From: Tetracladium setigerum
Lineage: Eukaryota > Ascomycota > Leotiomycetes > Helotiales
DNA: 64,000 nucleotides
Direction: 5' to 3'
Assembly (NCBI GenBank): GCA_031472005.1
Contig: PZJY01000002.1
Span: 3,224,001-3,288,000, forward strand
The first letter of the stretch is position 1; every line of letters starts with the position of its first letter. Both the position numbers and the translations under genes were made by a program. This document shows positions 46,587 through 58,380 of this stretch, one piece after another. The notes beneath the pieces were generated by a model, which worked only from the letters and a program-made list of their open reading frames with translations, had not been told where the DNA came from and ran no database searches.

Positions 46587-48258
46587 ATGCTTGCGCGACA
46601 CCCCCCCTCGTCGAAGGCCATCTCCTCCATTTCATCCCGCGCTCTTCCTGCAGCAGCAACTGCTTCCGCCTCCCGACTTCCTCCACGACAAGCTCGAGGT
46701 CTTGCTACAGTCCAGGATGCTCCTCCACCACCTAAGAAGACCCAATGGGGCGGATTAAGGGATCAGGATCGAATCTTTCAGAATCTGTACGGCCATCACG
46801 GAGCAGATCTGGCGAGTGCGAAGAAGTACGGAGATTGGCACAAAACCAAGGAAATTCTGCTGAAGGGTCACGACTGGGTAGGCGAGCTTGGTCAATTGAT
46901 TAACCAGGACACGGCAGCTGACAATTAGATAGATCATCTCTGAAATCAAAGCTTCCGGTCTACGAGGACGTGGTGGAGCTGGATTTCCTTCCGGAATGAA
47001 ATGGGTAGGCAATTCTGCGCGTTTAGAAGCAAGAATCTAATCCTTGGTAGTCTTTCATGAATCCAAAGGGATGGGAAAATGGCACAACACCGAGATATTT
47101 GGTCGTCAACGCCGATGAGGGAGAACCAGGAACTTGCAAGGACAGAGAAATCATGCGAAAGGATCCCCACAAGCTTATCGAAGGATGCTTGGTTGCTGGA
47201 CGAGCCATGAACTGCACGGCAGCATACATCTACATTCGAGGCGAATTCTATCACGAGGCTACTGTATTACAGAGGGCCATTCAGGAAGCTTACAAGGATG
47301 GCTTAATTGGAAAGAATGCTTGTGGAAGTGGTTACGATTTCGATGTTTTTATCCACCGTGGAATGGGAGCCTATGTCTGCGGAGAGGAAACCTCCCTCAT
47401 TGAATCGTTAGAGGGCAAGCCCGGAAAGCCTCGTCTCAAGCCTCCGTTCCCAGCTGCGGTCGGTCTTTTCGGATGCCCATCGACAGTTGCAAATGTTGAA
47501 ACAGTCGCTGTGGCACCAACGATTTGCAGAAGAGGTGGTGACTGGTTTGCATCTTTTGGACGAGAGCGAAATGCCGGAACAAAGCTCTTCTGTATCTCCG
47601 GGCATGTCAACAACCCAGTTACGGTTGAGGAGGAGATGAGTATTCCACTCCGAGAATTGATCGAGAAACACTGTGGTGGTGTTCGTGGAGGATGGGATAA
47701 CTTGCTGGCTGTCATTCCTGGAGGATCGTCAACGCCCATTCTACCAAAATCTATTTGCGATGACCAGCTCATGGATTTCGATGCCTTGAAGGATAGCCAG
47801 TCAGGTCTTGGAACAGCAGCTGTCATCGTCATGGATAAGAGCACTGATGTAGTCCGCGCCATTTCTAGATTGAGTCAATTCTACCACCACGAGTCCTGTG
47901 GACAATGCACACCTTGTAGAGAAGGTAGCAAGTGGACAGATCAAATTATGACCAGATTTGAACAGGGCAAAGGAAAGCCAAGAGAGATTGATATGTTGCA
48001 GGAGCTTACAAAGCAAGTTGAAGGTCACTCTATTTGTGGTAAGTAATCTTGCCATTCTGTTTTGTGTATAAATCTAACTCTATACTAGCACTCGGTGAGG
48101 CGTTCGCATGGCCTATCCAAGGTCTTATTAGACATTTCAGACCAGAGCTAGAGGCACGTATGGCGGCATATGCAAAGGAGACTGGAGGAGAGGCTTTGGC
48201 TGGTGGATGGGTCCATGATACTGCGAAGCAAGGAAAGTTGGTCGCCCCAGGGCAATAG
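46587..48258 (+). CDS. nuo51: NADH:ubiquinone oxidoreductase 51 kDa subunit (complex I flavoprotein 1)
   Basis: Binds NADH, FMN and iron-sulphur cluster N3 at the tip of complex I's matrix arm. Exons 46587-46877, 46933-47004, 47051-48038 and 48089-48258, 506 aa. A presequence rich in Ala/Ser/Arg (to about residue 40) is followed by LRGRGGAGFPSGMKW (glycine-rich NADH loop, across exon 2/3), YLVVNADEGEPGTCKDREI and GAYVCGEETSLIESLEG. The 4Fe-4S ligands are in ESCGQCTPCREG and the later SICG, which sits at the last splice. The frame is intact throughout, useful as a contrast to the neighbours with single-base breaks. Confidence 0.97.
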
Positions 48259-48808
48259 AGGATTTGTGGCAGGGCGCTGTGGAGATTGTTTTATCGTGCA
48301 ACGGTTACTACTGTATTTATTGCCATTAACAGATGGCACGTCCGCTCCTCGATACGGAGTGTTGTATCAGTCAATGCATTTGGAGTTTTTGAATGTTCCT
48401 AAATCTTGAAGTTTATATGAATGGCAATGTCGTGACATTATGTTATTGCTCCAGCTATTGTTGAAACCGCAACCACATCTAGGACAAGGAGCAGAAGGGA
48501 AAGACGTCGCATCTATACTAAAAGTCTCCGCCTAGACAAGAAAGACAGAGGAATGAATTTTAGTCGATGCGTCATTGTAGGTACTTTGGATAAAGGGCGA
48601 AAGTTGGTAAGCGAGGCTGCGAGAGCTGGCATCAACGAAATCGGAACTTAGGCTGCGGCGACCTCCTCACTCCCTTCCCTATTAACTCTTTCATCATCCA
48701 CTCATTTAACCCATCCATTTCGATTCTCGTTTCTTCTTCTTCAAACCCTATCTGGGGCACTCTCACTTTTATTTTCTTTTTATTTGTTTCTCACTCACAA
48801 CCACAACC
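48259..48808. other. Intergenic, NDUFV1 3' region and PEX11 promoter
   Basis: 550 bp; the second half is a C/T-rich plus-strand leader before the PEX11 start. Nothing else seen. Confidence 0.4.
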
Positions 48809-49834
48809 ATGAGCGCTCCGTTCTTTCTCGTCCATCCTCTTAAGGTAACACGTCGTCTGGTTACACGACCACCACGCGCTGCTCCCATATCGCGACCACT
48901 TCCTCCCGTGCGACCGGAGACTCCGGTTCAGAAGGAGAAGCCGAAGGATGAGGGATCTTTCAGAATGACTTTCAAGCAGTTCACGCGCTTCACAAGTGAT
49001 GCTGGTAGGGTCCCCTCACGTATCATGCAACTTCGGCTCACGTGACATAAACTTCTAGGTGGACTGGAGAAGATCTTGAGATTCTTGCAATCTGTAGCGC
49101 AAATCCTGACGGCTTTGGCTGTTACAGTTGATGATCGGGTTTATTGGATGTTTCTGAGGAAGCAATTTGCTCTTGGTTCGTTTTTGTCCATCCCTGGTCC
49201 AGTATCAATCAAGACACCCAAGCTGTTCAGAAGAGGGGTTGATGTATAGAAACTGATATGTTGTTAACTCATGTGCAGGACGACGATTTCTCCGTTTCTT
49301 CAAATTTATCGTCTGTTTCGAGAAGGCCTATGCTGCATTTACCTCTCAATTTGAGTTGACTCTTGGGGGGATGCTGCAGGTGGGAAAATGGACTGCCATG
49401 GGATGTTACCTATTCCTAGAATCCATAACCATTGTATGTCCCCTTCTCCCCTCAAACATCTTCCCATCCATAAATCACCCTAACATCACCACTCCTAGCT
49501 CGATGCAATAGGAACTCATCCCACGCCACTCGCCGAAATCTGTATGCATGAAGCTAACAAGTTTTGGTTTTACTCACTCATCTGCTCCCTCGCCCTCGGT
49601 TTCATTGAGCTCTCCTCAAATAGACGAGAATTAGTTCGGCTTGGGGAGAACAAGATCAAGATTAAGCTAGCCGGGAAGAAAGGTGTGAAGAGGAGGCTGG
49701 TATCTGATTTTGCGGATTTGTTGATCCCGGGACATGTCGTGGGATGGATTACTTCGACGCCAGTAGTGGTGGGATTTTCAAGTGTAGTAAGCACGGTTTT
49801 AGGATCGGTGGATATTTGGGAAGGGTTGAAGTGA
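48809..49834 (+). CDS. PEX11: Peroxisomal biogenesis factor 11 family protein
   Basis: Membrane-elongating peroxin that drives peroxisome proliferation. Exons 48809-49004, 49059-49175, 49279-49433 and 49499-49834, 267 aa. A Pro/Arg-rich N-terminal extension precedes the PEX11 fold: FTSDAGGLEKILRFLQ, WMFLRKQFALGRRFLRFFKF, then hydrophobic membrane-associated helices (GKWTAMGCYLFLESITIL; FWFYSLICSLALGFIEL) and a C-terminal hydrophobic segment. The lengthened N-terminus suggests a PEX11C-type paralogue of filamentous fungi; that subtype is inference. Confidence 0.88.
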
Positions 49835-50165
49835 TACGTTCATTCGTTTAGTTTTTTTGTGTGTGTATTATTTGGACGAGTGGGACGGAAGTGGAGGGTG
49901 TTTATGGCTACATTCTTCCTACGATTTCCACATAGACCGGATTCGAACAACGGTACAGCAGAGAACAACAAGCTGATATTTCTTAGTCTATCTACCCACC
50001 CCGTCCCTATGCAACCAGTCCCAGTACAAAAAAAAACCCTCGAACTTCGCTTGACCACTGTCGACCCCTCCCATGACCCAAAGCCAAACCATCTCTCAAC
50101 TCGTCCATCCAACCCTCGAGCTACCCTATGGCAGGCCGTATAGACCCAATTCATGTAGCAGGAAT
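49835..50165. other. Intergenic between convergent PEX11 and four-pass membrane protein
   Basis: 331 bp, non-coding. A plus-strand frame around 50073-50421 is a shadow of the minus-strand gene. Confidence 0.4.
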
Positions 50166-51096
50166 CTACACAAGATTGGTAGGCGCCTCAACCTCTGGCT
50201 CCCTCTCCACCAAAGGAGCAGGAATAGCCGTTGGCTCTGGAGCCTCTGCAGCCTCAACATCCCTAGCTCCACCCATCAAGGAGATCTTCCTATCTGGTCG
50301 AATGCTATACGAACGCTTTGCCTTAGATCCTTTCTGGACCCGAGTGAAGGTGAGCTTCAAATCACCGAGCGCGGGGATCGCAAGACATGCGTGTGATGCA
50401 CTAAGAACAGACCATTATTAGCAACTAGGTACTCAACTGGTAACAACATCACAATATAGCACCAAAAAACCCAGTCACAGGCAAGAATTTAGATGGTAGA
50501 TAAGTAGGTGCGAACTTACATAACGAAATATCCCATAATAGAAGGTGCAATAGGTGAGCCGTCGTGATGGCCATCTGCCAATGCAACCGTCAACGGGATG
50601 AAAATGCCGATACCAGCCAAAAGGTCGAGATATGACGAGACGCCTGGGTTTGTGAATGTGCCGGCACCGAAGTCAAGTAGGTCGCGACCTTGGTAGTAGA
50701 TGGAGAGGGTGACGACGTTGGTGATGGCCGAGTATATGAGCATGTAGACGTTGTATACGAGCGAGATCATCATGAACACAGCGGAGGGGATGAAGGTGTA
50801 ACCGCCAAGTAGAACCACTTATTTTATGTTAGATTGACGTTCAACACTGGAGGTGGTGGGAATTCAGATTAGGGAACTTGGGACTTACTGAGGAGGAATC
50901 CGGTCAAGGAACAGCAGCATGAGAAGATGCGGCTCAGTACACAGAGGTTGATGCTGCATTGCCTGCCTTTGGTAGGAGAAGAACCGGAGTCATTTTCGTT
51001 GACCTCGTTGGGAGGAGATGGAATAAGATACTCGTGGGCCTCGTCTCGATCCGAGTCGATAGAATCGCGGGGGAGTTGGTGATAGCGATTTGCCAT
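50166..51096 (-). CDS. Four-pass membrane protein of unknown function
   Basis: I do not recognise the family. Exons 51096-50889, 50817-50520 and 50400-50166 keep frame at both joins and give 246 aa. An acidic, polar N-terminus (about 50 residues, DSIDSDRDEAHEYLIP) leads to a Cys-rich hydrophobic stretch (NLCVLSRIFSCCCSLTGFLL), then a membrane segment (GGYTFIPSAVFMMISLVYNVYML), a loop with YYQGRDLLDFGAGTF, two more hydrophobic segments (YLDLLAGIGIFIPLTVALA; PSIMGYFVIASHACLAI) and a basic then Pro/Glu-rich tail. The donor at 50519 is GTAAGT, so the apparent stop at 50516 in exon 2 lies inside the intron. Possibly a plasma-membrane or vacuolar protein; function open. Confidence 0.75.
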
Positions 51097-51862
51097 GATG
51101 AATACACAGGGTCAAAAAATGGAGTGATTGTGTTAAGCAAAGCGAGAGTTTGTTTAATGTAAACGGAGAATAGTTGAGAAAATCAAGATAGTGTAATGTA
51201 AAAAACTACCAACAAGGAGACAAGTGGTTATCAGCCTCGATATAAAGGTTTTGCTTCTAAAAATGTTATTGTCTGCCTTGTTGATGTTGTGCCCGCAAAG
51301 CAACAGGGATTATAAACAGCACACGCAACACCCACACACGCAACACCCACGTACTGTGGTCCCCCTTATCCACCGCTTCCCCTCAGATTGGTCTCCTTCA
51401 CTATCTTTGCAGTCCCTCGTTGCCCTCTCAAACCCGCCAAGGTTATTTAAAGAATTTTGATTGGGATTGGTTGCTCGTATTGAGGTTGCGTACGCGTCTG
51501 GTCAGCGCCTTGCCGCATCTGGAGTTGCTCAAACCCTTTCGGTAAAAATAAGTATATGTTTTGTTTGTTTATCTAGGTGCCTCCCTACTCCGTACTCAAG
51601 ACCTGTATATCGAATCTGTCTTGCATGGAACGAGGGGTTGGACATGTCACTCAGATTCGGTATCCTAGTCTTCGTAATAATATGATTTTGTGATTTATCT
51701 CTTGCCTCAAAATGACGACTTCTCCTCGATATTTTCCTAGCCTTAGCGGCTATCAATTCTCATGACGATGGTTGCCTTACACCAGCAAACATTGCCGAAA
51801 GAAACCGTTGTCATTTACCCAATCCTCTAATTTTACAGTACATTATGTCCCTTTGGAATATC
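51097..51862. other. Intergenic with a 15-bp tandem duplication
   Basis: About 770 bp. Next to 51097 lies the promoter of the four-pass protein; next to 51862 the PTM1 3' end. It contains a perfect 15-bp direct duplication (51321-51350) and TACTCCGTA at 51586-51594. No gene seen. Confidence 0.45.
51321..51350. repeat. 15-bp perfect tandem duplication
   Basis: ACACGCAACACCCAC at 51321-51335 is repeated exactly at 51336-51350. Confidence 0.97.
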
Positions 51863-53779
51863 TCAGTCTTTCGATTGTTTCGTAACAAGCTTCCCACGCT
51901 CCTCGTCGCTCTCATCCTCACTCCACCTATCACCATCCTCTCCCACAGCGAAAATGGTCTCGCCATCTAAGCTTTCTCTTGGTATCTCTCTGGCAGTCTT
52001 TGCTCCGGAAGGAGGGTCATATCTTGGACCTTCTTGGCCTGGTTGTGTTCTATCGCCGCCTCTTCTTGCAGCAGAGCTTTCTGGGTCATCCTCATCATCT
52101 TCTTCGCCAAAGTCTGCAATCTCAAAACCTTCATCATCTTGCGCCAATTCGTCACTCATCGCAAATCTTCTGTTGTTCGCAGTTGGTCTCCAAACATAGG
52201 CGATGAAGACAACATCAGCGAGATATACGATGTTGAGCCATCCGTCCAGAATAAACCACCGTGTTTGCCAATGGTAAGGTACGAAATCTGGATCGGATAC
52301 CGACGCAAATGTCAAGGAGTTGAAGAAAAAGAAGCCGAAGATAACCATGATGGATCCAAGAATGCACCACCATAGCTTGCGGTACATCAGGGCTTTGACG
52401 TGCTGCTTTCGGTCGAGTAGATCCTTCATCGTGAAATTCAGGGAGTTGAGGGTCCAGACGTAGAATGCAGTCAATGTCCCGGCGAGTGGAAGAATGACAA
52501 ACAGAACGATGGGTCCTAGTTCCGGTAAGCAAGGCTCCAAAGAGAACTTGGGTCTAACTCACCAGCATTTTCAGGCGTGATGGTCAAACTGGCGATCGAG
52601 TAGATCAAGCCGAAAACGAAATGAGCACCAGCAAGATATCGGACATAGACCATGGTTTTGCCCAAACTTGGCTTAACAACACCGTAACCCATACACACTA
52701 TAAGAAGAAGGAAGAAAGAGAAGGAGTTTCGTCCGGCATTTAAGATTGCGACGATAATCATAAGAACTTTCGAGCCAACGTTAGAGCCATTTCGATTTGT
52801 GTAATCTATGACCGTTAGCGAAGGATTGCGTGTAACATCGAGAAAGAGTTACCATAGAAAGCCCAAGTCATCAGCATCTCCACGATCAAGAAAATGATGA
52901 TCGCAGTGATATAGTTTTGGACAGCCACTACAAAAATTAGCAGTGATTATGGGAAATGAGCAAAGACCAAAACTCACAAATATCTGATCGATGTTGAACA
53001 TAAAGGAAGGCCCAGAAACTATAACAAAAGTCAGCCAATTGATGAAGCACGTATTTCGGATTACACATACGCTCCAACCACAGCATATACAATCGTCATG
53101 CCTCCATAGAAAGGTAGCTTGGCAATCTGGGCAGCTTGAAGCTCTCCAAAGGCATTTCGAAACTCGACAATAATAGAGTATTTCGCGTCCTGTGGCGAGA
53201 AGGCAGATGTGCTAATGCAATAATAACCCGTCTTCTTGATGCCATAGTTGATCGGAGCTCCCGGGTCCTTCAGGTGGATGGCTCTAGTTACAAGCTCGCT
53301 CTTAGAGATTTCCGTAGCATTTGGTGCCAGTATATATTCTCCAGTCTGGTTGCTATTGCACCACTTGTTGTTGATGGCTTCGGTATCGCAAGAGTATTCC
53401 GGCTACGCAACAATCAGCATCATATTTCCCATTCAATGGATACCATAACATACGCTCATGGAATCCGCAGTAGGATAGACGCCGATAAGGTCGAAGTCCT
53501 TCCACTCGAATAACACCAAGCTGATGATTGGATCTGCATCCCCCGCATCCTCCTTTGTAACCTTGACCAAGATATGAGGGTCTACTGATCCTCCCCAGGA
53601 AGATTTACTGTACATGCCGGCGCATTTTTGTCTGTTCTCCTCGGTTTCATCCTGTGCATACTGTTAGAAACGCCTTGCGCCGGGCAGCTCTGGACGATAC
53701 TAACAAGCTTCACCTCCATTCCGAGGACTGTCATCGCAGACAGCCCAAGGAGCATGAGGCCATAACCCCAACTCCTCAT
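51863..53779 (-). CDS. PTM1: PTM1/GPR107-type lung seven-transmembrane receptor family protein
   Basis: Golgi/endosomal seven-helix membrane protein of unclear transport role. Seven exons: 53779-53705, 53660-53454, 53402-53071, 53018-52978, 52927-52853, 52805-52563 and 52515-51863, 541 aa, frame kept at each join. A signal peptide (MRSWGYGLMLLGLSAMTVLG) leads to a luminal domain (YAQDETEENRQKCAGMYS, then NKWCNSNQTGEYILAPNATE), then seven membrane segments from FYGGMTIVYAVVGAFWAFLY to WLNIVYLADVVFIAYVW, and an acidic cytosolic tail. The family's YGVVKPSLG is present. Intron 1 is only 44 nt, close to the lower limit in fungi. It is divergent from NCS2. Confidence 0.92.
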
Positions 53780-54153
53780 TGTTCCTCCCTGCCCTTTGTG
53801 GGATGTTTCGTCTTCGGTGTTGCGAGGCTTCGGAGGTACCTTTAGTCGTAGCTATTTCGGGCTTGGACAACCATCCAAATATGCTCCGAGAGATGTCAAA
53901 TTTGAAATTTGGTGAACAGAAAGGTCGAAGAGTGTATAAATGCAGCACCTGCGACAATATTGAAGTCGGAATTCGGAGTGGGTGTGAATTCCCAGTTTGC
54001 CTGATGATGAACAGGACACAGTCAAAGGAGGCTGTTCACGGCTGGGCAATAAGCAAGCGGCGACGCGGCCGCATCTGCATTTGAAGGTCACCGTAAAGTT
54101 TCCCCCAATGTTTCTTGTCAACTCTAAAATTGATACAACAACCGTCCAACAAT
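53780..54153. promoter_or_regulatory. Divergent promoter, PTM1 / NCS2
   Basis: 374 bp between divergent starts. No specific element recognised. Confidence 0.4.
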
Positions 54154-55357
54154 ATGCCACTCCTTGAAGACACTAAGAAAGCTACTGAGCAGTCAGCAGA
54201 TGCTTTGCGACTCTGCAAAAGATGCAATGACGGCGAAGCGACCCACCAAATCCGATCTGAGTGGGTGTGCAAGTGAGTGTGTCCTGATGCGATTCAACAA
54301 CCCCTCAAACTGACTTCTGAGCAGGAAGTGTTTCTCCCAGTATGTGACAACCAAAGCCGTAAAGCGCATGGAAACCTTCCGGATGCGAGGTTCAAACGCC
54401 ACAGCTCCCAGAAAGCTCCTACTTCCTCTCTCATTTGGCCCCTCTTCCGCATCTCTACTACACATTCTAGATTACCAACTCGAACTTCAATACAATCGGA
54501 TGAGTCGAGTTGCGTATGATCTATTTGTCGTACACGTCGACCTGTTCTTGGAAGCTGCGGATAGGCAGAGTTCTGCTGCGTTGCTCGGACAATATAAGAC
54601 CCGCTTCCCAAGGCATACCTATATCGGTGTTGGGCTAGAAGAAGCACTTCTCTTGGAGGATATCGACTGGAAGTCCTTTGATCTGCCAGAGTCAAAGACA
54701 GTGTCCCAGAAGACTGGCATAGAACGACTCCAGGAAATAATTGGCTCTTTGGGGTCAGCCACCTCGAGAGCTGATATCATATCCGCGCTTCTCACACGAC
54801 TCTTAGTGGATGTCGGGAAGAGGAATGATTGCGAGAGCATTCTTTTTGGGGATTCTACTACAAAGATCGCCGAGAGAACGCTCGCAGAAACGGCCAAGGG
54901 GCGTGGATTCTCAATACCATGGCAAGTCTCGGACGGGTTGTCACCATACGGAATTGCATTCAATTATCCGATGCGAGATCTACTCAAGAAGGAAATTGTT
55001 ACTTTCACTCATGACATTACACCCTCTTTTGAAGAGCTGGTTGTTTACCCACAAACCTCCTCTCATATCTCTGCGTCCGCGAAGACGACAACCATCGATG
55101 ATCTTATGACTCAGTACTTCGAGTCTGTTGAGGAGAACTACCCTAGCATTGTTGCCAATGTGGTACGAACTTCGAGCAAGCTCGAGCCTTCCAAAGGCCA
55201 CGCTACTAGCTGCAGCTTTTGCCATCTTCCAGTGGCAGCAGGTACAGATGGAATTCATGGATGGGCTGGTGATCAGGACTCTGTGTCACGAGTTGAAGCA
55301 CAGAGAGATTCTGATAGCATTCTTTGCTATGGATGCTCGAGGTCTATTAAAGGCTGA
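54154..55357 (+). CDS. NCS2: Cytoplasmic tRNA 2-thiolation protein 2 (CTU2/NCS2)
   Basis: Partner of NCS6/CTU1 in 2-thiolation of the wobble uridine of Lys, Glu and Gln tRNAs, using sulphur from URM1. Exons 54154-54272 and 54325-55357, 383 aa. The N-terminal zinc-like pairs CKRC and CKKC flank the splice. Then KLLLPLSFGPSSASLLHIL, a degenerate PP-loop region typical of CTU2, HTYIGVGLEEAL, TSRADIISALLTRLL and a C-terminal CxxC pair (CSFCHLPV; LCYGCSRS). The protein ends shortly after the last CxxC, acceptable for fungal members. Convergent with OAC1, whose end is only 115 bp away. Confidence 0.92.
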
Positions 55358-55472
55358 ACGCAGTATTCCCACCACCTCCAGGTCATATGTTATCCTGCAA
55401 CTCCAACTCCGTCCAATGCAGTAATGATATACAAGGATAAACATCTCGTCGGTAGCCGTTGACACAAGGATG

Positions 55473-56555
55473 TCATACCTGGTCTTTTATATTCGCAGGC
55501 AAAATCTTGTTCTCGAACTTCTTCATCAACTTGTTCGTCTGCTCGGCCAAACTGAGTGTAAGGACAGTGTGTGGTAAGATACGAGCAAGATGGGGCAAAA
55601 ATCCCTTGTAGATAGCCAAGACACCCTCCGTCTTAACAGTCTTTGCAAGACAATCAAAAATACCAGCATATAAATTTCCGGTTTGATTGTACATCCGAGA
55701 CATGATCGTATCTTTAAAAGTTAGCTTGGTGCTTTTAACTAAAAAACCTGAAACCTTACCTGGCGGATGCATCACACAGCAAACCACGAAACCACTTGCA
55801 GCACTACTGGCCAAGTGCAGTGCGGGCCCTTCTTCCATTCCCAAGTGCTTCACCAATCTCCTCTTCGCAAAAAAGTATGTCGGAAGCTGCACCGAGCTCC
55901 CAAAACCGGTCCTAACCATTGCCGCGCCCACCCCTCTATACAAACCCTTAATGCCCTCTCCCTTATAGATCAACCTCATCCCATCTACAGCATTCTTATA
56001 ATTATGCTGCGTGCCCACAGGCGCAAACGGCGAGAAGCTCTGTAACCTAGTCTTGACCAAGAAGAACGGACTTCCAGCCGCCGCACCCAGAATACCACTC
56101 GTTGCGCCCGAGAAGATATTGATGCCCAAACTCTGCGTTTTCGAATCACTGTAGATGGCGGATGTGATGGTGCCGCGTATGGGCTCATAGAAGCCTAATC
56201 GACATCCATTGAGCACCATTTGATAGACGTATGCTGCGCCGATTCCGCGATAGATGCCGCGGATTCCTTCATTGCGGACGATGACAGAGACGCCGTGGAT
56301 GGGGCCGCGATACGTTCGGGGCTGTACGCTCTTTTCTTGGAGTTCGCCTTGGAGTTGCATACTTCGAGAAGCTGTCAGTGGTTTGTGGGAACGCAGCGGG
56401 AGGAGAGTTTCCTACCGAATCTTAACCGTTTCGAATGGATGTGTTGCAGTGACTGCTCCGCAAGCTGCTATTCCGCCCGCAATGAAGGCACTGCAGTTAC
56501 CGTCAATAATTATCTTGAGTTGGCGTTTCCGTGCTTACCCTAGGGTTGTAGACAT
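55473..56555 (-). CDS. OAC1: Mitochondrial oxaloacetate/sulphate carrier (SLC25 family)
   Basis: Inner-membrane carrier, probably exchanging oxaloacetate, sulphate or related anions (OAC1/SLC25A35 branch; substrate inferred). Exons 56555-56539 (17 nt, MSTTL plus two bases), 56490-56416, 56361-55760 and 55711-55473, 310 aa. Three tandem Solcar repeats with PxxTVKIR-type signatures: HPFETVKIRMQLQGELQ, SPFFLVKTRLQSFSP and HPPDTIMSRMYNQ. The first Solcar starts GSAFIAGGIAACGAVTATHP. Intron 1 follows only 17 coding bases, so the true start would be missed by an ORF search. Confidence 0.92.
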
Positions 56556-57111
56556 TCTGACAATTTTTGGTCGCTTCGACCAGCTGTATTGAAGCTTGTG
56601 TTGTGTTAGGAGAAGGGCAAGGCCAGCTTGCAACAGGTTCAGGCGAGATGATTAATGCTTTTGGAGTGGAGTGGAGTGGATTCGAACAGAGAGAGAGTTT
56701 CGTTATGAGTAATATGGCATCCTCGACAATCTGACTGTGCGGTTGAGTTGTGGTCAGCGCGATTTATGATACCGTGAAGTGCACAGGGGTGTCCAGTAAA
56801 GCAGAATAATTTGCTCCGTTCTTCGGCATCTCATTACGAATACTCTCCCTGAGCACTTCCGGAAACGCCAAGTCAGCCGCGAGCCAAGATGCCAAGGTGA
56901 CTTGATCCGTGCACATCTACTTTGTACCTGAACGCAGAACAACAAGTTTCGCGAGCTTGCAATATAAAACATCTACTGGCAAGTTCAATCCCGACAAGAT
57001 TCTCCTCCGTGATTGTCTTGAACCAAGTCTCATAACTTCCCAAAGTCCTCAGCACGGTCTAGGCTTGTACTCTGCGATATATCCAACTAATTAATCACAC
57101 CGGCTTTCAAC
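56556..57111. promoter_or_regulatory. Divergent promoter, OAC1 / SWD2
   Basis: 556 bp between divergent starts. GGAGTGGAGTGGA near 56670-56682 is a small direct repeat. No other element recognised. Confidence 0.4.
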
Positions 57112-58380
57112 ATGTCCTTTACTCCAATGGCTATTGATTCTCCGGTGGGAGCACCCATGCCCATCAGCAAATCCAATGGAGCACCACCGTCCACAGCCAA
57201 AATCTCAGATATGATTTCTCTGTACAGACCAACCAAGGTAGGTGCCTCTCAAAAACTATGCTTCAGGAACTGAAAGCTAATATTGAAAAGCACTTCAAAC
57301 ATCCTCCTGCGGGTGGAGCGGCCGCGAAATCTCAGTCGCCAAACACCATTCTCTCACTAGACTTCGATGATGAGGGAGGTCTACTCCTCACTTCTGAGAG
57401 TGACCACAGCATGCAAGTATACAACATTAAAGAAGGCAAACATTACAAGAGCCATCTCAGTCAGAAATATGGTGTCTCACATGCCATGTTCGGTCACGCC
57501 TCCGGCTGTATTATCCACGCAAGTACCAAATTGAACCGTAAGCCCTCTCTACCTTTCACATATCAAAATCACACTCACGTGTATTTCCATAGATACCATT
57601 CGTTATCTTTCTACCCACGACAACTCCTACCTCCGCTACTTCGAGGGCCACACCCAAAGCGTCACCTCCCTCTCTCTCCATCCTGGCGCCGACAACTTCC
57701 TTTCCTGCAGCGAAGACAACACCCTCCGTATCTGGGATGCAGCAACCAAGAACCACTGCGGCAAACTCGATCTGAACGGCGCCTACCTCTCAGCATGGGA
57801 CCCATCCGGCAACGTCTTCGCCGTCGCCTCGCCAACCTCCCAATCAATCCTCCTCTACGACTTCCGCAACTACGACCGCGCACCCTTCTCCACCTTTGAT
57901 ATCTTACCTCACACCCAGGAATTACCAGGTGCCAGCAACAGAGGTTGGACCAAACTAGAGTTCTCCAATGACGGCAAATCACTTCTCTTAGGCACAAACG
58001 GCCAAGGCCATTTTCTACTCGACGCGTTCGACGGTCATCTCAAAGCCATTCTGCGCCGTGACAGAGGAAGCGTTCGTCGATTAGCACCTGGTGATCGAAA
58101 TCCCGAACATCTTGATCATCATTCCCCAGATTACCTTTACCCCACCTCGGGAGATTCCTGCTTCACGCCTGATGGCCGCTATGTGATCAGTGGCACACGA
58201 CAACAAAACGTGCTGGTCTGGGACACACTCGCTGCAGCACAAGACAAGGTGTTGCAGCCGATTCACGAATTGGATTATAAAGGCGATTCGGCTGTGGTGG
58301 CCTTTAATCCAAGGCATAACTTTTTTGCTACGGCTGATAAGGAGGTCGTGTTTTGGGTGCCAGACTTGAACTTTGCTTGA
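57112..58380 (+). CDS. SWD2: WD40 protein Swd2/WDR82 (COMPASS and CPF subunit)
   Basis: WD-repeat subunit shared by the COMPASS histone H3K4 methyltransferase and the cleavage/polyadenylation complex. Exons 57112-57237, 57291-57537 and 57593-58380, 386 aa. WD40 units visible: ILSLDFDDEGGLLLTSESDH, then FEGHTQSVTSLSLHPGADNF with RIWDAAT, AYLSAWDPSGNVFAVAS, GWTKLEFSNDGKSLLLGTNG and SCFTPDGRYVISGTRQQNVLVWDT. The opening SDMISLYRPTK matches Swd2 N-termini. The last third is in frame without a break, although internal ATGs make it look like a short ORF. Confidence 0.92.

Noticed and set aside
49930..49955. GGATTCGAAC, a minus-strand tRNA B-box look-alike
   Set aside because: The flanking bases do not form a T-stem and no acceptor stem or D-arm is visible.
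50073..50421. Plus-strand ORFs overlapping the end of the four-pass protein
   Set aside because: They are antisense shadows of the third exon of the minus-strand gene, which joins in phase.
56675..56695. A second GGATTCGAAC-type B-box look-alike
   Set aside because: The T-stem does not pair; no cloverleaf can be drawn.
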